Assembly (NCBI RefSeq): GCF_037974355.1
Contig: NZ_CP150235.1
Span: 2,852,001 to 2,916,000, forward strand
DNA from: Paenibacillus sp. FSL R5-0517
GTDB lineage: Bacteria > Bacillota > Bacilli > Paenibacillales > Paenibacillaceae
DNA length: 64,000 bases
Direction: 5' to 3'
A program made the position numbers and the translations under genes. Shown here piece by piece: positions 44,076 to 53,055 of the stretch (position 1 is its first letter; every line of letters begins with the position of its first letter). The notes beneath the pieces were generated by a model, which did no database searches, was not told the DNA's origin, and saw only the letters and a program-made list of their open reading frames with translations.

Positions 44076-45113
44076 CTAACTGTGTCGTCCTCGCTGGGAA
44101 GAATGAATCATGGCGACGCTTGATTCACGAACGATTAAGCGCGGTTCGAATTGAATGTGTTCGTAATCGGTCGTGTTCATCTCCCGAATCCGCTTTAACA
44201 ACAGTTCGGTAGCAAGTCTGGCAACCTCCTCACCCATAATGGACACAGAACTAATCTGCGGAGACGAGACCGTGGTCCACTGATTGTTATCTACACCCAC
44301 TACAGCCACATCTTCAGGTACACGAACCCCCAACTCCTTGAACCGATTAACCAATCCGATGGCAACCATATCATTAATGGCATAGACTGCATCTGGCATA
44401 TGCGTAAGTCCGTAGAAATAATCTGCAGCATTGGCACCTGTATTCAATGAAAAGTCCTCACCAAAATAGACGAGAGAAATGTCCACATGGCCTACAGCTT
44501 GCTCATAAGCACGGAAGCGCTCTTCAATAATGTCTTTGGGTGCACCGGCATAGGCGATTCGCGTCCGCCCAATTTTGAACAGATGCTCCATGACCAGTTT
44601 GCCTTCGGGTTGAGACAGAGAGACGATATCTGCCCTCATTCCCGGTTCTAGTTTCTTGCCGTAGTTAATCATAGAGATGGGGAGCGGGGCTTTATCAATC
44701 AGTCCGGGTAACGTTTTGGGATAGGCCAGAGGCATGAAGATCAATCCATCTACATGCAATTTTTTTACATTACGTATTGTCTCCAACTCGGTACGGGCAT
44801 TGCCTGCGGTATTGATCTGCACGACATGGTAACCATGCTGCTTCGCCGTTTGCTCAACAGACCATGAAATCTCCGGAATAATGGCGTTACGTATGTCGGG
44901 TACAACGAGCGCGATCTGGTGCGTTTGCCGGATTTTCAGACTCTGTGCGGAGGTGTTGGGTACAAAACCCAGTTCTTCAATGGCCTTCATCACCTTATCT
45001 CGTGTTTTACTGCTTATGCCTTCTGAATTGTTGATGGCCCGGGATACGGTAGCGATGCCCACGCCGGCACGCTCAGCCACGTCCTTGATCGTCAGTTTCT
45101 GTTCTTTCCTCAA
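44076..45113 (-). CDS. LacI-family transcriptional regulator
   Basis: A 345-residue repressor. The helix-turn-helix with hinge helix is at the N-terminus (LTIDVAERAGVG-IATVSRAIN type: TIKDVAERAGVGIATVSRAINNSEGIS, then GFVPNTSAQSLK). A periplasmic-binding-like ligand domain follows (IALVVPDIRNAI, VDGLIFMPL, VYAINDMVAIGLV, AVVGVDNNQ). The start is TTG 45113 after GAGG. A CGGAAACGATTCCG operator lies 22 bases ahead of its own gene and a perfect palindrome, CGGAAACGTTTCCG, lies ahead of the divergent butanediol dehydrogenase gene, so both are probably its targets. Confidence 0.9.
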   Translation of the reverse strand: MRKEQKLTIKDVAERAGVGIATVSRAINNSEGISSKTRDKVMKAIEELGFVPNTSAQSLKIRQTHQIALVVPDIRNAIIPEISWSVEQTAKQHGYHVVQINTAGNARTELETIRNVKKLHVDGLIFMPLAYPKTLPGLIDKAPLPISMINYGKKLEPGMRADIVSLSQPEGKLVMEHLFKIGRTRIAYAGAPKDIIEERFRAYEQAVGHVDISLVYFGEDFSLNTGANAADYFYGLTHMPDAVYAINDMVAIGLVNRFKELGVRVPEDVAVVGVDNNQWTTVSSPQISSVSIMGEEVARLATELLLKRIREMNTTDYEHIQFEPRLIVRESSVAMIHSSQRGRHS

Positions 45114-45135
45114 TGTACGTTTACCTCACTTTATC

Positions 45136-45149
45136 GGAAACGATTCCGA
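45136..45149. promoter_or_regulatory. LacI-family operator ahead of the regulator gene
   Basis: CGGAAACGATTCCG differs by one base from the palindrome at 45453. It lies downstream of the lacI-type promoter (extended -10 on the minus strand at 45202-45194, TGtTATAAT), within the leader, which suggests autorepression. Confidence 0.65.
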
Positions 45150-45193
45150 ATATTTAGGGATATGTATGCACTTCGCGATAAGTATATAACTTA

Positions 45194-45202
45194 ATTATAA
45201 CA
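45194..45202 (-). promoter_or_regulatory. extended -10 promoter of the LacI-type gene
   Basis: Minus-strand TGtTATAAT is a consensus extended -10 element; the -35 region is weak. The start of transcription would be near 45187, upstream of the operator at 45136. Confidence 0.6.
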
Positions 45203-45416
45203 TTTGAGCTATGAAGTATCCCGTGATTGGACCACATTTATGCCGAAGTATGATTATATTTCATTCCGTCTGTAGTATTATTTGCCAGGATATATCTTAA
45301 TAACTTGGATTAGAGCGGTTACACAATACCGCTAAAATAACTTTGATAAAAGTGTAAGCTTTCTTAATTAAAACTCGATATGATCACGAAATAGACATAT
45401 TAGTGTAGAAATATGT

Positions 45417-45445
45417 TTGACAGCGTATCTAAAATGTGACATATT
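45417..45445 (+). promoter_or_regulatory. promoter of the butanediol dehydrogenase gene
   Basis: TTGACA, a 17-base spacer and CATATT, with an extending TGa before the -10, form a strong sigma-A promoter. Transcription would start close to 45452, right at the palindromic operator. Confidence 0.75.
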
Positions 45446-45452
45446 TAATTTA

Positions 45453-45466
45453 CGGAAACGTTTCCG
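45453..45466. promoter_or_regulatory. LacI-family operator ahead of butanediol dehydrogenase
   Basis: CGGAAACGTTTCCG is a perfect 14-bp palindrome with the central CG typical of LacI-family operators. It overlaps the expected start of transcription, so a bound repressor would block the promoter at 45417. Confidence 0.75.
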
Positions 45467-45502
45467 ATTATACTATAAATTATGATCTGGGAGATGAAAT
45501 GA

Positions 45503-46552
45503 ATGAAAGCATTACGTTGGCACGGAGTCAAAGATTTACGTCTCGAAAATATTAACGAACCTCATCCTGAAGAAGGTAAGGTCAAAATAAAAGTGGAATG
45601 GTGCGGCATCTGCGGCAGTGACTTGCACGAGTACACAGCGGGTCCGATTTTTATTCCGGCTCAAGCACCACATCCGCTAACAGGGGAACAAGCGCCTGTA
45701 GTCATGGGACATGAATTCTCAGGACAGGTGGTTGAGGTAGGGGAAGGCGTTACACGCTTCAAGGCGGGCGATCGTGTAGTTGTAGAACCGATCTACGCAT
45801 GTGGACACTGCGAAGCTTGTAAACAAGGTAAATACAATCTGTGCGATAAAATGGGTTTCCTTGGACTCGCTGGAGGCGGAGGCGGATTCTCCGAATATGT
45901 AACTGCTGAAGAATACATGGTCCATGCCATACCGGATTCAATCTCGTATGAGCAAGGTGCACTGGTTGAACCTTCGGCTGTAGCACTTCACGCTGTGCGC
46001 CAAAGCAAGCTGAAAGTGGGCGATACGGCAGCCGTGTTTGGTGCTGGCCCGATTGGATTATTGGTCATTGAAGCACTTAAGGCCTCGGGAGCTTCTGATA
46101 TTTATGTTGTGGAATTATCGGACGAACGAAAAGCTAAAGCGGAAGAACTGGGTGCGATTGTGATTGACCCAACACAGTTCAATGTCGTAGAAGAAATCCA
46201 TCAGCGTACACAAGGTGGCGTTAACGTAGCTTATGAAGTAACCGGTGTACCACGTGTGCTGCAACAAGCCATCGATTCCACACGTATTGGTGGAGAGTTG
46301 ATGATCGTAAGTATTTTTGAACAGGAAGCACCGATTCATCCGAACTCTATTGTTATGAAAGAGCGTACGGTCAACGGCATTATCGGTTATCGCGATGTGT
46401 TCCCGGCAGTCATCAGTCTGATGGATAAAGGTTTCTTCCCCGCAGACAAGCTGGTAACCAAACGAATCTCGTTGGATGAAGTGGTGGAACATGGTTTTGA
46501 AGCACTGCTAAAAGAGAAAAATCAGGTTAAGATTCTGGTTAAAGCAGAATAG
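45503..46552 (+). CDS. bdhA: 2,3-butanediol dehydrogenase, zinc MDR family
   Basis: A 349-residue medium-chain zinc dehydrogenase. The catalytic zinc ligands are seen in CGICGSDLHEY and GHEFSG, the structural zinc site in CGHCEACKQGKYNLC, and the cofactor motif is FGAGPIGLL (about 175). The insert IFIPAQAPHPLTGEQAPVVMGHEFSG is characteristic of (R,R)-butanediol dehydrogenase (BdhA/YdjL), which interconverts acetoin and 2,3-butanediol with NAD(H). ATG 45503 follows GGGAGATG. A strong promoter and a LacI-type operator precede it and a terminator follows. Sorbitol-type relatives are less likely because of the insert. Confidence 0.9.
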   Translation: MKALRWHGVKDLRLENINEPHPEEGKVKIKVEWCGICGSDLHEYTAGPIFIPAQAPHPLTGEQAPVVMGHEFSGQVVEVGEGVTRFKAGDRVVVEPIYACGHCEACKQGKYNLCDKMGFLGLAGGGGGFSEYVTAEEYMVHAIPDSISYEQGALVEPSAVALHAVRQSKLKVGDTAAVFGAGPIGLLVIEALKASGASDIYVVELSDERKAKAEELGAIVIDPTQFNVVEEIHQRTQGGVNVAYEVTGVPRVLQQAIDSTRIGGELMIVSIFEQEAPIHPNSIVMKERTVNGIIGYRDVFPAVISLMDKGFFPADKLVTKRISLDEVVEHGFEALLKEKNQVKILVKAE

Positions 46553-46575
46553 AATCCACAAAATAGTAAGAACGA

Positions 46576-46617
46576 GTAGACAACACATCAACAGATGTGG
46601 TTGTCTACTTTTTTTTG
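46576..46617 (+). terminator. terminator of the butanediol dehydrogenase gene
   Basis: GTAGACAAC and GTTGTCTAC pair around an inner CATC/GATG hairpin, followed by eight T. Confidence 0.92.
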
Positions 46618-46735
46618 TCCAGATCGGGCGAAATTTGTTGCATGTACAGATGGTTTTACATAGTATAAAAAGATACAAATTGTATCATCTCGGTATGAAG
46701 GGAATCATTCTGAAAATATGAAGGAGGAAGCGGAC

Positions 46736-48049
46736 ATGCAGAGACACACGAAATGGACAGCCGTAATTTTGACCATCGTTGCAGGAATGAGCTGGATGCT
46801 CATGGGCAATTCCAAACCCAAAAATAACACGTCAACTAGTCAACCACCTGCTACGGAACGTCAGCTTGCCAAGGTGTCGAATGCACCGATCATTTCAGCG
46901 GATGTAACATCCAAGATAGAACTGCTGGGAAGGCCTTTTACCAAAACACCATATGCCAATAACGTCTGGGATATGCAACTGTACAACGGCAAAATATATT
47001 TGGGTCACGGGAACAGCAGTAATCTGGGCGTAGCGCCGAATTCAGGCCCTATTCCGGTCATTTATTATGATACAGCGAACGCGAAATTCAAGACCCAGTC
47101 GGTGACCAACAGCAACCCTGGCATTTTGCCATCGACGAAGATGTATGTTGATGAGGAACAGATTGACATTTACAGAGTGCTTAACGACAAGTTATATATT
47201 CCTGGTAATGATTCGGATAGTGAGAAGTGGGAACTCGGCAATTTCTATCGTTTGGATGGAGAGGTTTGGACTAAATATCGTAATCTTCCACTCGGAGTAC
47301 ACGTATACGATTTGGCTTCCTATCAGGGCAAGATGTTTGCCGCGCTAGGTACAGAGTCCAAACCAACGATATTAATCTCTCATAATGAAGGTGAAACTTG
47401 GCAGAAATATGCAACAATCAATACGTATGGCTTCCGGGCTTATACCATGTTCCATCTTAATGGCAAATTATATGCATCTGGCATGATGTATCCGGCCAAT
47501 AAAATATGGAATGACAAAACCAATATCCTGGAGATCAATGAAAAGCTTGAAAAACGGGACGTTGTCATCTATGGAAACAAAATGCTGCCAGGACTCACTT
47601 ATCAAACGGGCACCATTCCCTATAATAAAATAGGCAAAAATATTAACTTTAATAATAAGTTGCTCTATATAGCGGGTGGGGTGTTCAATGATGGACAACT
47701 GCTGCCCAAATCCTTGAATGTTATGACAGATATTAACCAGGCCAAACGAGTTAACCTGCCAGATGCCAAGGCGCTTCCTACGGATGTACTGTTGCGTGAT
47801 GGTACGGTATATGTGCTTACGTATACGCGTCAAAGTGCCAATCTATATATCAATCGGGTCTACCAATCCACGGATCTGACAACATGGAATGAGATTTTAC
47901 GGTTTAGTCAGGACACGTATGCCAAGTCATTTGAAGAGAACGAGGGCGACTTCTACTTTGGTCTGGGTACCGATCCCGATGTGTTATCGACTTCATCGGG
48001 GAAATTGCTTCGAGTGAATCGCAATGATATCCCCGTAAATGCTAATTAA
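46736..48049 (+). CDS. exported protein of unknown function, propeller-like
   Basis: A 437-residue protein with an N-terminal membrane anchor or signal (about 8-23, VILTIVAGMSWMLMG) and a Ser/Thr/Pro linker. The rest is strand-rich with repeated hydrophobic-strand plus Asp/Gly-turn units (LYNGKIYLGHGN, LNDKLYIPGND, YQGKMFAALGT, LNGKLYASGMM, FNNKLLYIAGG, RDGTVYVLTYT, with an NEGETWQKY Asp-box-like turn), as in beta-propellers of sialidase type. No catalytic motif is recognised. ATG 46736 follows AAGGAGG; the ATG at 46718 is upstream of that site. Confidence 0.75.
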   Translation: MQRHTKWTAVILTIVAGMSWMLMGNSKPKNNTSTSQPPATERQLAKVSNAPIISADVTSKIELLGRPFTKTPYANNVWDMQLYNGKIYLGHGNSSNLGVAPNSGPIPVIYYDTANAKFKTQSVTNSNPGILPSTKMYVDEEQIDIYRVLNDKLYIPGNDSDSEKWELGNFYRLDGEVWTKYRNLPLGVHVYDLASYQGKMFAALGTESKPTILISHNEGETWQKYATINTYGFRAYTMFHLNGKLYASGMMYPANKIWNDKTNILEINEKLEKRDVVIYGNKMLPGLTYQTGTIPYNKIGKNINFNNKLLYIAGGVFNDGQLLPKSLNVMTDINQAKRVNLPDAKALPTDVLLRDGTVYVLTYTRQSANLYINRVYQSTDLTTWNEILRFSQDTYAKSFEENEGDFYFGLGTDPDVLSTSSGKLLRVNRNDIPVNAN

Positions 48050-48065
48050 ATTGGAAGGAAGATTA

Positions 48066-48155
48066 TGGATTATATACTATGCGACATCCACATTATTGGT
48101 GACCGGGAAAATCCGTTAAGATGCATCAGAGTGCAAGTCAGACCGCTTCGGTAGA
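48066..48155 (+). CDS. possible 29-residue ORF after the propeller gene
   Basis: ATG 48066 has GGAAGGAAG just upstream and the frame ends at TAG 48153-48155, giving MDYILCDIHIIGDRENPLRC and nine further residues. It begins 17 bases after the preceding stop. With no membrane segment or known motif it may not be real; the same stretch may act at the RNA level. Confidence 0.25.
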
Positions 48156-48167
48156 GTGATCAAACTG

Positions 48168-48198
48168 AGGCTGCCGTTAAGGTAGCTTTCTTTTTTTA
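48168..48198 (+). terminator. terminator after the propeller-like gene
   Basis: GGCTGCC pairs with GGTAGCT (two G-U) around GTTAA and is followed by TTCTTTTTTT. In the 335-base stretch 48050-48384 I also see short hairpins (ACCGCTTCGGT) and an inverted repeat TCGCATT/AATGCGA at 48327-48347 ahead of the next gene. Confidence 0.75.
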
Positions 48199-48326
48199 TC
48201 TAAAAGATTAGTTCGAATGACTCACTTCGAAAATTTGAAAATAAAATTAAGAAACTATAGAATGGATAGAGAAATAATCCTAAACCAGTCAACGGAGTTA
48301 CTAATGTTATGATATACAAAAGCATG

Positions 48327-48347
48327 TCGCATTTCACATGAATGCGA
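48327..48347. promoter_or_regulatory. inverted repeat ahead of the old yellow enzyme gene
   Basis: TCGCATT and AATGCGA are perfect inverted 7-mers with a seven-base centre, 37 bases before the start codon. It could be an operator; no regulator gene is adjacent. Confidence 0.35.
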
Positions 48348-48384
48348 AAGTTCCATACTTCCAATTGCAAAGGAGCAGTATACG

Positions 48385-49488
48385 ATGAACGTACCTTCAG
48401 CATTATTTAAACCTTTTACCTCGGACAAGCTAACCTTGTCTAATCGAATCGTTATGGCCCCTATGACTCGCGGATTCTCACCAGAGGGCGTACCTGGACC
48501 GGAAGTTGCTGAATACTACCGTCGAAGAGCAGCAGGCGGAGTAGGACTTATCATTACGGAAGGTACAGGCATCAATCATCCTTCTTCGGTCAGCGGAGCG
48601 AGTATACCATTGTTCCATGGTGAAGATTCGTTGCAAGGATGGGCTAGTGTAGTTAAAGCAGTGCATGAAGCTGGTGGCAAAATCATGCCACAATTGTGGC
48701 ATGTGGGTACAGCACGTCGTTCCGGTGACTTGCCTAACGCAGAAGCTGAGCCTGTAAGTCCGTCAGGGGTTAGCATGGCAGGTGAGCCATCACGTGAACC
48801 ATTAACGGAAGATGAGATCCAAGGTCTTGTGAAGGCATATGCTCAAGCGGCAGCGGATGCACAGCGAATCGGGTTTGACGGAATTGAATTGCACGGAGCA
48901 CATGGATATCTGATTGACCAGTTCTTCTGGGCGCAGACGAATCGAAGAACCGACAAGTATGGTGGTGATTTGGTACGAAGAACCCAATTTGCGGTTGAAG
49001 TGATTGAAGCTTGTCGTGCTGCGGTTGGTCCTGATTTCCCAATTGTGCTCCGGTTCTCCCAATGGAAGATGGGGAATTATGAAGCACGTCTGGTGGAAAC
49101 GCCGGAGCAATTGGAGCAATTCCTGGCACCACTCAGTGCTGCTGGCGTAGATATATTTCATTGTTCTACACGGCGGTTCTGGTTGCCTGAATTCGAAGGA
49201 TCCGAGCTGAATCTCGCGGGTTGGACACAGAAAATCACAGGCAAACCAGCCATTTCGGTTGGATCGGTAGGGCTTGAAGCTGAATTTGTGGACAGAGCGA
49301 CCGAGAACCAGGGAACAGGGGATGCCCATTTGGATCTACTAAATGAGAAGCTGGAGAATCATGAGTTTGACCTGATCGCCTTGGGTCGCGTTCTGCTTAG
49401 TGATCCAGAATGGCCTGCCAAAGTTCGGGAAGGTCGCATATCCGAAATCATTCCATTTACAACGGAAGTGTTGCAAACCCTTCATTAA
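48385..49488 (+). CDS. NADH:flavin oxidoreductase, old yellow enzyme family
   Basis: A 367-residue FMN-dependent ene-reductase. Family marks are LSNRIVMAPMTRGFSPEGVPG at the start, GLIITEGTGI, the active-site pair region QLWHVG, GFDGIELHGAHGYLIDQFFWAQTNRRTDKYGG and the FMN phosphate site SVGSVG. It reduces activated C=C bonds of enals, enones or nitro compounds with NAD(P)H. ATG 48385 follows AAAGGAG. The physiological substrate is unknown. A strong terminator follows at 49599. Confidence 0.92.
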   Translation: MNVPSALFKPFTSDKLTLSNRIVMAPMTRGFSPEGVPGPEVAEYYRRRAAGGVGLIITEGTGINHPSSVSGASIPLFHGEDSLQGWASVVKAVHEAGGKIMPQLWHVGTARRSGDLPNAEAEPVSPSGVSMAGEPSREPLTEDEIQGLVKAYAQAAADAQRIGFDGIELHGAHGYLIDQFFWAQTNRRTDKYGGDLVRRTQFAVEVIEACRAAVGPDFPIVLRFSQWKMGNYEARLVETPEQLEQFLAPLSAAGVDIFHCSTRRFWLPEFEGSELNLAGWTQKITGKPAISVGSVGLEAEFVDRATENQGTGDAHLDLLNEKLENHEFDLIALGRVLLSDPEWPAKVREGRISEIIPFTTEVLQTLH

Positions 49489-49598
49489 TTGAAGGCTAAG
49501 AACGTTTCGCAAAAAAAGTGAACCAACGCCGAATGGTGACGATTTACAACGAAAAATGAAACGAAAACAAAACATAAACGAAACAAAAATGAACAAAT

Positions 49599-49621
49599 AA
49601 GCCGCCTTTGGGCGGCTTTTT
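49599..49621 (+). terminator. terminator of the old yellow enzyme gene
   Basis: AAGCCGCC and GGCGGCTT pair around TTTG and run into TTT. The gene-free stretch 49489-49913 otherwise holds AT-rich sequence with no convincing gene or RNA structure. Confidence 0.9.
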
Positions 49622-49913
49622 CACCTACCTATACTTATAATTTCAACATATGAAAAATTCACAATAGAAAAACATTTTCCGCACCGCTGCACCTGTTTAT
49701 TACTCCCATACTTCACACACGCGCATAGTCACAACACCATTGAAGTTCCACATCTCAGGTTCTATAGCAACCAATTTTTTCGCTGCATATTATGTCAGCA
49801 CAACGATTCAATCCTCAGAAGCGCTCATTTTGAAAATCATTCACCTTGTGATAAGGTTACTCCTGAACCTTTGAATTTAACAAGACGACATTACATAAGG
49901 AGGATGAATATCC

Positions 49914-51242
49914 TTGTACAACTATAGTTACACCTCGAACAAAAAATGGAGAAAACCACTGCATATGATATGTCTTCTGCTGGGGATCATTCTGATTTTA
50001 TCGGCATGTGGCCAAGCACAGAAATCTTCCTCCACGACGGACTCGAATACCAGCTCCAATGCTGGCTCTAACTCAGGGCAATCTTCCTCATCGCCGGAGC
50101 AGAATACCGCTCCACCGCAGGAAGAAGTACCAGAAGAAGTCGATCCGGTGCAGGAGCAGCTCAGTTCATTAACGTTAGAAGAGAAGATTGGACAGATGAT
50201 ACTCGCTGGTGTTCAGGGTACAACGCTGGATGATCAGGCCAAACAGATGATTGCGGATCAGAAGGTAGGAGGCATTATTTTCTACGCCAACAATGTAACG
50301 ACGCTTGAGGGAACAGCCAAGTTTGTACAATCCATCAAGGAAACAAATCAGTCCAATCCGGTACCCATCTTCATGAGTGTGGATCAGGAGGGCGGCAAAG
50401 TCAGCCGTATGCCGGAGAACGTGGAATCCATTCCATCCAACCAAAAAGTAGGCAAGACAAAAGATAGCGCGCTCGCTGAAACGATGGGAGAATTGCTGGC
50501 CAGACAAGTCCAGCTTGCAGGTTTTAATGTGGATTTCGCACCTGTGTTGGATGTGAATAGTAACCCGAAGAACCCGGTGATCGGTGATCGTTCATTCGGC
50601 AGTTCGGCAGACCTGGTATTGCGTATGGGGATTGCGGAGATGAAAGGTCTGCGTAATGAAGGCATTATTCCGGTAGTGAAGCATTTTCCGGGTCATGGCG
50701 ATACGTCCGTGGACTCCCATCTGGATCTGCCTGTTGTGAACAAAACGGAAAAACAACTGGCTGAGCTTGAATGGATTCCGTTCCAGGCCGCAGTGAAGGA
50801 GCAAGTGGAAGCAGTCATGGTGGCACATATTCTGTTTCCGAAGCTTGATCCCGATCATCCGGCTTCCTTATCTGATGTCATCATTGGTGAACATCTGCGC
50901 GGAAAATTCAAGTATAACGGTGTCGTCATCACAGATGACCTGAGTATGGGAGCAATCGCGAAGAACTTTAAGTTGAATGAAGCTGCACTAGCAACTGTTA
51001 AGGCAGGTAGTGACATTCTTTTGGTAGCTCATAGTTATGAGAGTGCCAAGACGATTTTTGATACATTAGTAAGTGCAGTGAAGTCAGGGGACATCTCCGA
51101 ATCCAGAATCGATGAAAGTGTATATCGTATCCTGGCATTGAAGCAGCAGTATAAATTAACGGACAAACAGCAAGCCAATGGAGACTTGAAGCAGCTGAAC
51201 GCAGATATTGTGGACTGGCGTAATCAAGTCGATGCTCGATAA
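49914..51242 (+). CDS. nagZ: lipoprotein glycoside hydrolase family 3 (beta-N-acetylhexosaminidase)
   Basis: A 442-residue exported lipoprotein. The lipobox LSAC places the lipidated Cys near residue 32, followed by a long Ser/Gly/Pro/Glu linker. The GH3 domain shows QEGGKVSRMP, DRSFGSSADLV, the NagZ hallmark KHFPGHGDTSVDSH with its catalytic His/Asp pair, and the nucleophile Asp in VVITDDLSMGAI. It cleaves terminal N-acetylglucosamine from muropeptides or glycans outside the cell. TTG 49914 follows AAGGAGG by ten bases. About 40 bases separate it from the downstream response regulator. Confidence 0.92.
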   Translation: MYNYSYTSNKKWRKPLHMICLLLGIILILSACGQAQKSSSTTDSNTSSNAGSNSGQSSSSPEQNTAPPQEEVPEEVDPVQEQLSSLTLEEKIGQMILAGVQGTTLDDQAKQMIADQKVGGIIFYANNVTTLEGTAKFVQSIKETNQSNPVPIFMSVDQEGGKVSRMPENVESIPSNQKVGKTKDSALAETMGELLARQVQLAGFNVDFAPVLDVNSNPKNPVIGDRSFGSSADLVLRMGIAEMKGLRNEGIIPVVKHFPGHGDTSVDSHLDLPVVNKTEKQLAELEWIPFQAAVKEQVEAVMVAHILFPKLDPDHPASLSDVIIGEHLRGKFKYNGVVITDDLSMGAIAKNFKLNEAALATVKAGSDILLVAHSYESAKTIFDTLVSAVKSGDISESRIDESVYRILALKQQYKLTDKQQANGDLKQLNADIVDWRNQVDAR

Positions 51243-51283
51243 TACAACCTGTGTTATGATTTTGACAGAGGTGAGATCCAACC

Positions 51284-51988
51284 ATGTATACCATTATGAT
51301 TGTAGAGGACGATCCCAAGATTGCGGGATTATTGAAGTCACATATTGAGCGTTATGGAGATAAGGCCGTTTTGGCCGAGGATTTTGAGATGATTGTGCAG
51401 CAGTTTGAACAGGTACAACCGCATGTTGTGCTTCTAGATATCAATTTGCCCAGCTATGATGGTTTCTATTGGTGCCGCCAGATTCGTACATTATCTACAT
51501 GCCCAATTCTGTTTATCTCCGCCCGGAGCGGAAAGATGGATCAGGTCATGGCACTGGAGAACGGAGCGGATGATTATATCACCAAGCCATTCGAACACGA
51601 GATTGTTATGGCCAAAATTCGGAGTCAGTTACGCCGGGTGTATGGGGACTATGCCGCACGTGATGAAGAACGCAAGGTGGAACTGGACGGCTTGGTCGTT
51701 TACTTGGAAAGACTGGAGATTCAACTGGGCGATCGCAAAGTGCAGCTGACGAAGAAAGAAACGATTCTGCTGGAAACGTTACTGCGCCGCAGTCCCAAGC
51801 TGGTAAGCAGGGAAACGATCCTGGAGAAGCTGTGGGATGACTCTTTTGTAGATGACAATACACTCAGCGTTAACGTTACCCGGGTTCGTAAGCGATTAGC
51901 CGAGCTTGGCATTACGGATGCACTGGAAACGGTCAGAGGTTCAGGTTACCGATTGAACAACAACTGGAAGGCTTCCTCTCCATCATGA
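51284..51988 (+). CDS. OmpR-family response regulator, BceR-like
   Basis: A 234-residue regulator: receiver with VEDD at the start, phospho-acceptor Asp in VVLLDINLPSYDG (about 52) and Lys in DDYITKPFEH (about 103), then a winged helix (about 130-228; LTKKETILLETLLRRSP, DDNTLSVNVTRVRKRL). Sequence and context match the BceR group. The start overlaps no gene; the stop overlaps the kinase start by four bases. It probably activates the ABC transporter genes downstream. Confidence 0.92.
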   Translation: MYTIMIVEDDPKIAGLLKSHIERYGDKAVLAEDFEMIVQQFEQVQPHVVLLDINLPSYDGFYWCRQIRTLSTCPILFISARSGKMDQVMALENGADDYITKPFEHEIVMAKIRSQLRRVYGDYAARDEERKVELDGLVVYLERLEIQLGDRKVQLTKKETILLETLLRRSPKLVSRETILEKLWDDSFVDDNTLSVNVTRVRKRLAELGITDALETVRGSGYRLNNNWKASSPS

Positions 51989-52968
51989 GATTGTTTATTC
52001 GTGAACATCTCGCTTTAACTTGCTGGGTGGTTGCTATCTTGTTCACCGTGGTGGCGGTGTTCTGGTATGACGGTTATACTGATTGGATTACGGCTGCTTA
52101 TGCTGTAGCGTTGGGATTATTTTTGTATGTTGGCTATTTGGTCTATCGTTATTATTCACATCGCTCGTTTTATGCCCGAATATCCAGATCGATGGATTCG
52201 TTGAAGGAATTTGTACCCTTGAACGAAACAAGTCCATTATCACAGGCATTGGAGAAGCTGCTGGATTCACAATACGGACAGTATCATGCTCACCTGCATC
52301 GACTGGAACAGCGACAGCAAGAATATCTGACGTTTATGAATCAGTGGGTACACCAGATGAAGACACCATTGTCGGTCATTGAGTTGACCTTGGAAGATCA
52401 GGAGGATGACGATCCTCGGCTCATAAGCATTCGGGAGGAAGCGGACCAAATGAGACGTGGATTGGAGACTGTGCTGTATGTGGCCCGTTTGGATACCTTT
52501 GAACAGGATTTCACCGTTGAACCCGTAGCACTGAAAACTGCGGGTGAGGAAGCAATTCACGAGCTGAAGCGATTTTTCATTCGCAATCATGTCTATCCAG
52601 AGATGCATATCGATTCCTCACTGGTTGTGCAATCCGATGCCAAGTGGATTCGTTTTGTCTTGGTACAGCTACTATCTAATGCGATCAAGTATTCTGCGGG
52701 CAGCGGGCAAAAAATTCATATGCGGGCATATGAATCAGAACGCTCCATCCTACTGGAAGTGCAGGATCAAGGCATCGGGATTCCAAAGTCCGATCTGAAC
52801 CGGGTATTTCAGCCTTTCTTCACTGGGGAGAACGGACGGCATTTCAAAGAGTCCACTGGCATGGGGCTGTATATTGCGAAAGAAGTACTGACCCGAATGA
52901 ATCATCGGATCAATCTTGAATCCGTGTACGGTGAAGGAACAACTGTCCGAATTACATTCAGCTCCTGA
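51985..52968 (+). CDS. intramembrane-sensing histidine kinase, BceS-like
   Basis: A 327-residue kinase with two closely spaced membrane segments (about 9-27 and 35-54) and almost no external loop, the hallmark of BceS-type kinases that sense through their transporter. The H-box is FMNQWVHQMKTPLSVIEL (His near 125), followed by an N-box LLSNAIKYS and G-boxes DQGIGIP and STGMGLYI. It pairs with the overlapping response regulator and very likely with the ABC transporter at 53279-55982. A terminator follows. Confidence 0.92.
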   Translation: MRLFIREHLALTCWVVAILFTVVAVFWYDGYTDWITAAYAVALGLFLYVGYLVYRYYSHRSFYARISRSMDSLKEFVPLNETSPLSQALEKLLDSQYGQYHAHLHRLEQRQQEYLTFMNQWVHQMKTPLSVIELTLEDQEDDDPRLISIREEADQMRRGLETVLYVARLDTFEQDFTVEPVALKTAGEEAIHELKRFFIRNHVYPEMHIDSSLVVQSDAKWIRFVLVQLLSNAIKYSAGSGQKIHMRAYESERSILLEVQDQGIGIPKSDLNRVFQPFFTGENGRHFKESTGMGLYIAKEVLTRMNHRINLESVYGEGTTVRITFSS

Positions 52969-53055
52969 AGTGGCAGGTGGAAGACGAGAGTGGAACGTGT
53001 GAATTTGGGCTGAAGCATGATGAGTATTAACATAATGATGTGTAAAATGGATATG

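Noticed and set aside
48080..48160. Cobalamin riboswitch
   Set aside because: Only the GTGCAAGTCAGA part resembles the family; the other conserved boxes are absent or in the wrong order and no B12 gene is near.
49541..49602. Tiny lysine/asparagine-rich ORFs after the old yellow enzyme gene
   Set aside because: Fourteen codons or fewer, very AT-rich and with no ribosome-binding site; not supportable as genes.
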